Part shown: positions 62,501 to 64,000 of the stretch, piece by piece
Layout of the letters: each line of letters begins with the position of its first letter
Position numbering within the stretch: the stretch's first letter is position 1
Position numbers and translations under genes: made by a program
NCBI GenBank assembly: GCA_903904835.1
Contig: CAIVEI010000081.1
Span: 1 to 64,000, forward strand
Reading direction: 5' to 3'
DNA: 64,000 nucleotides
Source: an uncultured Schlesneria sp.
GTDB taxonomy: Bacteria; Planctomycetota; Planctomycetia; Planctomycetales; Planctomycetaceae
The notes under the pieces: model-generated
What the model saw: only the letters and a program-made list of their open reading frames with translations
Database searches by the model: none
What the model was told of the DNA's origin: nothing

Positions 62501-64000
62501 CTTCCGACGATCAGTTTCCACTTGATGTTAATCACGCTCGCCCAGAAGTAAGCCGAGAACGATATCGCCGAGACGACGAGATCAGATGTCAGCCAGTATC
62601 GTGATTTTGCCGTTAAGCACCGAGCTGCAATGGCAGCGACTGCAAATGCCGGAAGGAAGCCGGTAAGAAACGACCACTCAATGGCGTAGCCAAAGCTGCG
62701 GCAAAGATGGAAGTACAACGCACACGTGCCAATGAAAAGCAGTCCCATGGTCCGAGAGAGCCATCGATAAGACTTTCGGTCATGACTTTGTTCCGTCAGT
62801 GTGATCACGTTAATTGTAAGTTGGAAAGCCGCCCAAAGAACAAGCGGCCATAACAAGACATATTCACTTTGTCGGCTGTTAATGATTGGGCTGCCGATCA
62901 CTCCGGCGATAATCGTCGTCAGCCAGAAGTTGATACGTCCAGTTCTGGCTGAACCTCGCGTCAGCAGGTTCGTAACGGCCGCAGCCAGGCTTGCGAAAAC
63001 AATTACCGCCAGGCTCCACTTGTACCAGGCCAGGAACTCGACCCAGTCAGGAACGGTCGCGGGAAATTCTCGTTCGCCGCCGATCAACCACTTTGCATCG
63101 AGCACATGAACACGAGGAATTGATTGCACGGAACGGGCGGGGAGTTTTGCGTCGTATTGAACTTGTCCGAGGTAAAGACATGCGGCACGAGTTTGTGTTC
63201 GTAAATAGACACAACCGTGATGCAGAGCCGGATAGGTCCAGCAAATCTCGTCCTGGAAGACTTGAGTTCGAGCAAGTTCGGTATATTCGTCCGTCCCCGA
63301 TCTCGCCAGAATCAATTCTCCGCTGTCTGTAAACAGGATCAGTTTATTGTCGGCTGCGATGATATTGGCTTGGCCGACTTTGTTCGTTGACCAGATGATG
63401 CGACCGGTCTCGAAGTCCAGGCAACGGAATTCCCCTCGGGACGGGCGATTTAAGCGAGACTGTGGGTCTTTCAGATCGAAGCCATAGACGCGGCCGTCAA
63501 CGAGCACACTGGAGGCCACATCGTTCGAGAATTTCATTGCTTCCCAGGCAACGACGGGAGTACCCTGCTGATCATGGTCCGAATCGGCTGGGTAGTCCGT
63601 CAAGAGTTCTGTTGCAGTTTTCTGATCGGCAGACGCTCGATCCGCTTCAACAAGCCGATAGCATTTAGCTCCTGCTTTGAAGGGTGATGCGACAAACAGG
63701 AACGGTTCCTTGTAGATCGGGGCTGCGGAGTGTTCGTCGTATCCTTGTGAGAATTCGATTTCCCATTGCTGTTTTCCCGTAAGCACATCGAAGAGAGCAA
63801 TCGAATTCTCAAGGGGTGTCACAACGAGTGAATGACCGTTCCAACGGATTGGCAGTGGGGTTGCGTAACTCGCTGATGATTCCCCTGAGGCCCAAATCGT
63901 GGAACCGTCGCGGAGGTCGAGTGCAACGACACTGGCATCCTGTCCGCCAACTGGGACGATGAGCCGGTCATCAACGATCACGGGAGACGACGCATAACCG
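62497..64000 (-). CDS. PQQ-type beta-propeller membrane protein (partial, 5' end off the right edge)
   Basis: The visible part is about 500 codons. The frame is open to the right edge (GYASSPVIVDDRLIVPVGGQDASVVALDLRDGSTIWASG), so the start lies outside. Beta-propeller repeats of the PQQ/BamB type follow (ALFDVLTGKQQWEIEF, FRCLDFETGRIIWSTNKVGQANIIAADNKLILFTDSGELIL). The C-terminal 165 residues hold about six transmembrane helices (LAVIVFASLAAAVTNLL and others). No dehydrogenase active site is seen. Planctomycetes encode many membrane-anchored PQQ-like propellers with no known substrate. Confidence 0.85.
   Translation of the reverse strand, partial: GYASSPVIVDDRLIVPVGGQDASVVALDLRDGSTIWASGESSASYATPLPIRWNGHSLVVTPLENSIALFDVLTGKQQWEIEFSQGYDEHSAAPIYKEPFLFVASPFKAGAKCYRLVEADRASADQKTATELLTDYPADSDHDQQGTPVVAWEAMKFSNDVASSVLVDGRVYGFDLKDPQSRLNRPSRGEFRCLDFETGRIIWSTNKVGQANIIAADNKLILFTDSGELILARSGTDEYTELARTQVFQDEICWTYPALHHGCVYLRTQTRAACLYLGQVQYDAKLPARSVQSIPRVHVLDAKWLIGGEREFPATVPDWVEFLAWYKWSLAVIVFASLAAAVTNLLTRGSARTGRINFWLTTIIAGVIGSPIINSRQSEYVLLWPLVLWAAFQLTINVITLTEQSHDRKSYRWLSRTMGLLFIGTCALYFHLCRSFGYAIEWSFLTGFLPAFAVAAIAARCLTAKSRYWLTSDLVVSAISFSAYFWASVINIKWKLIVGS

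Overview
This window is a chromosomal segment from a bacterium that is almost certainly a planctomycete. The evidence is a Tat-exported DUF1501 protein, a WD40 protein with a planctomycete-type cytochrome c domain, PEP-CTERM surface proteins, an ECF sigma factor overlapping a membrane Ser/Thr kinase, archaeal-type C1 genes (Fae and an MtdB-like dehydrogenase), and a ribosomal operon that lacks tuf, rpmD, adk, map, infA and rpsD. No phage, plasmid or CRISPR locus was seen.

Layout. 1-2465: the 3' end of a probable heavy-metal P-type ATPase, then small membrane proteins and an HMA-like/DUF454 fusion, all on the plus strand. 2531-10347: beta-carbonic anhydrase, a secreted HEAT-repeat protein, a Gly/Met-rich secreted protein, a membrane-associated GTPase, a thioredoxin-fold protein missing its nucleophilic Cys, and a small redox protein. 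10457-13203: a minus-strand imuA-imuB mutagenesis pair headed by a RAYT (REP-associated Y1 transposase), with matching REP-like hairpins at 13230 and 27369. 13632-15590: tsaE, an RlmI-type methyltransferase and tRNA-Lys. 16487-19105: two PEP-CTERM genes with strong terminators. 19882-20304: RNase P RNA. 20374-24384: a TRASH/YHS-like protein, the DUF1501 protein and a BON-domain protein, in a stretch rich in short repeats. 24409-27280: the MtdB-like gene and fae, divergent from an ATP-grasp gene. 27468-36424: WD40/cytochrome protein, an unknown secreted protein, ftsY, typA, and the sigma factor/kinase pair. 36441-43997: a YkcB/YkcC-like glycosyltransferase pair with an acyltransferase, divergent from a family PL11 lyase. 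44422-61465: the str-S10-spc-alpha ribosomal super-operon, from rpsL to rplQ. 61577-64000: a phosphate acetyl/butyryltransferase converging on a PQQ-type beta-propeller membrane protein that runs off the right edge.

How the genes work together. The ribosomal block is one assembly line for 23 ribosomal proteins after fusA, plus SecY and RNA polymerase alpha. It is split by a terminator before fusA and a promoter before rpsJ. Fae and MtdB-like catalyse consecutive steps of tetrahydromethanopterin-linked formaldehyde oxidation. ImuA and ImuB are the usual partners of DnaE2 in damage-induced mutagenesis. The YkcC/YkcB/acyltransferase trio looks like a lipid-linked sugar transfer and acylation unit for the cell surface.

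The observations most worth a second look are: the RAYT with GTAG-footed REP-like hairpins beside imuAB; a 65-bp intergenic repeat found just after the stop codons of two unrelated genes; a pair of 97-bp palindromes bracketing the BON gene; ribosomal protein S12 carrying Arg at the streptomycin-resistance position 88; a perfect EF-hand inside an acyltransferase; and the small-protein cluster behind the metal ATPase.
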